From Gammaproteobacteria bacterium (lineage in GTDB: Bacteria > Pseudomonadota > Gammaproteobacteria > Ga0077536), in contig DAOWDI010000160.1 of NCBI GenBank assembly GCA_030639105.1, positions 1 to 6,438 on the forward strand: a stretch of DNA of 6,438 nt, read 5' to 3'. Shown piece by piece: positions 5,709-6,438 of the stretch. The position numbers were made by a program, and so were the translations under genes. Position 1 is the stretch's first letter, and each line of letters starts with the position of its first letter. The notes under the pieces were generated by a model. The model worked only from the letters and a program-made list of their open reading frames with translations, was not told the DNA's origin and searched no databases.

Positions 5709-6438
5709 CTAGAATTGCTTAGGAGATAAGTCCGTCCGCTGATTAGCCAGCGGCATACGGACATTGGTAAGGATCCGTTCCAGCGTGAAGTAGTCGATCT
5801 CGCCTGCGTCAATCCGTCGTTTTTCGTCGGCCGAGCAGAATACGAGTTCGCCAAGCATCTCGAGGCCGCCGACCAGCGGCATTGCCCTGGCGCCGGCTGC
5901 CGCAACGCGCGAGTGGGGAACGAAATACAGACCGACTTCTTTCGATCCCTCCTCGGTGACGGCGATGATGTTGGCCGTCAAATCCGGCGCGTGCGCTTCG
6001 TTTTGTTCGCTCCAGGCGTCTACCCATGTCGAAGCGCGCGATAAAACCGCGGCCTGTGCTCCATGCCAATACATAAAATTGACCGGGTAGCCCTCGGTAA
6101 ATACCGCAGATGGATCAGCGCGCGCTGCCGTTACGCGTTCGATCGGAAACTGTGCATGCTCCAATGGCCGGCGAAAAGCATGGTAGTGCAGATGTCCGGG
6201 GATCGATGCGCCCGCACCGACGCCGTTGTAAAAGCCCACATAGCCGGGCGAGCGGCACACCAGGGCAACCAGATCGGCGATGAGGTCGCCGAGCGGCAAC
6301 CTGCCGGCACTATCGCCATTTGACGCCCACGCCTGCGGCCGGTGGATTGGGCTGGCGATGATTGCATGCGCGCGAGCTAGCGGATAGGGGTTCATCCAGG
6401 CGATGTAGTTGCGCGCGTTCAGCTCGATGTCGTAGCCG
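5709..6438 (-). CDS. HIT/GalT-like nucleotide phosphorylase or transferase (DUF4922-like), 5'-truncated
   Basis: The frame runs off the right edge: 14 codons precede the first in-frame ATG (6393-6395) and read sensibly into it (NYIAWMNPYPL), so the ATG is probably internal. At least 242 residues are visible. The central motif GAGASIPGHLHYHAF (coding 6174-6218) contains HLHYHAF, which fits the histidine-triad pattern H-x-H-x-H-x-x. In the HIT/GalT superfamily the middle histidine forms the nucleotidyl-enzyme intermediate. A second conserved-looking block is EVGLYFVPHSR followed by GGLEMLGELVF. Relatives include Ap4A phosphorylase, GalT and GDP-hexose phosphorylases, and the overall look is of DUF4922-type proteins. 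The substrate cannot be told from sequence. A stem-loop follows the stop. Domain-level confidence is fair; the precise name is an inference. Confidence 0.7.
   Translation of the reverse strand, partial: GYDIELNARNYIAWMNPYPLARAHAIIASPIHRPQAWASNGDSAGRLPLGDLIADLVALVCRSPGYVGFYNGVGAGASIPGHLHYHAFRRPLEHAQFPIERVTAARADPSAVFTEGYPVNFMYWHGAQAAVLSRASTWVDAWSEQNEAHAPDLTANIIAVTEEGSKEVGLYFVPHSRVAAAGARAMPLVGGLEMLGELVFCSADEKRRIDAGEIDYFTLERILTNVRMPLANQRTDLSPKQF

Overview
The window looks like a chromosomal segment of a gammaproteobacterium. The main reason is gene order: a corB/yfjD-type CBS transporter and a ypjD-type cytochrome c assembly-like protein lie divergently beside ffh, as in Escherichia coli and related gammaproteobacteria. 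The Ffh protein also follows the E. coli form closely from its first residue to its Met-rich tail. The genus cannot be named from this sequence.

Layout: 1-266 (+) is the 3' end of radA (DNA repair). It meets, tail to tail, the yfjD/corB-like transporter gene (261-1577, -), and the two stop codons share the palindrome TTATAA. Only 12 bp upstream of the transporter is ypjD (1590-2396, -), so these two form a likely operon. Between ypjD and ffh (2397-2769) lies a stretch that reads like a decayed, frameshifted plus-strand gene. ffh (2770-4134, +), the protein of the signal recognition particle, is complete.

After ffh the character changes. The rpsP-rimM-trmD-rplS genes that follow ffh in E. coli are absent. 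Instead, 4135-5708 holds a 489-bp non-coding stretch with repeat-like and inverted-repeat structure, an orphan small secreted protein (4624-5028, -), and the remnant of a transposase C-terminus that I place tentatively in the ISKra4-type group (5203-5397, -). The rest is structured, partly A-rich non-coding DNA. The right edge (5709-6438, -) is a 5'-truncated gene for a nucleotide phosphorylase/transferase-like enzyme with a HIT-type motif, HLHYHAF.

Taken together, the left two thirds is conserved housekeeping DNA: repair, a membrane transporter or Mg-efflux-like protein, a membrane assembly factor and SRP targeting. The right third looks like an accessory or rearranged zone with mobile-element debris. 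I do not see a complete new multi-gene system. The best leads are the secreted orphan protein, the edge enzyme, the relic upstream of ffh and the repeat-like element downstream of ffh.
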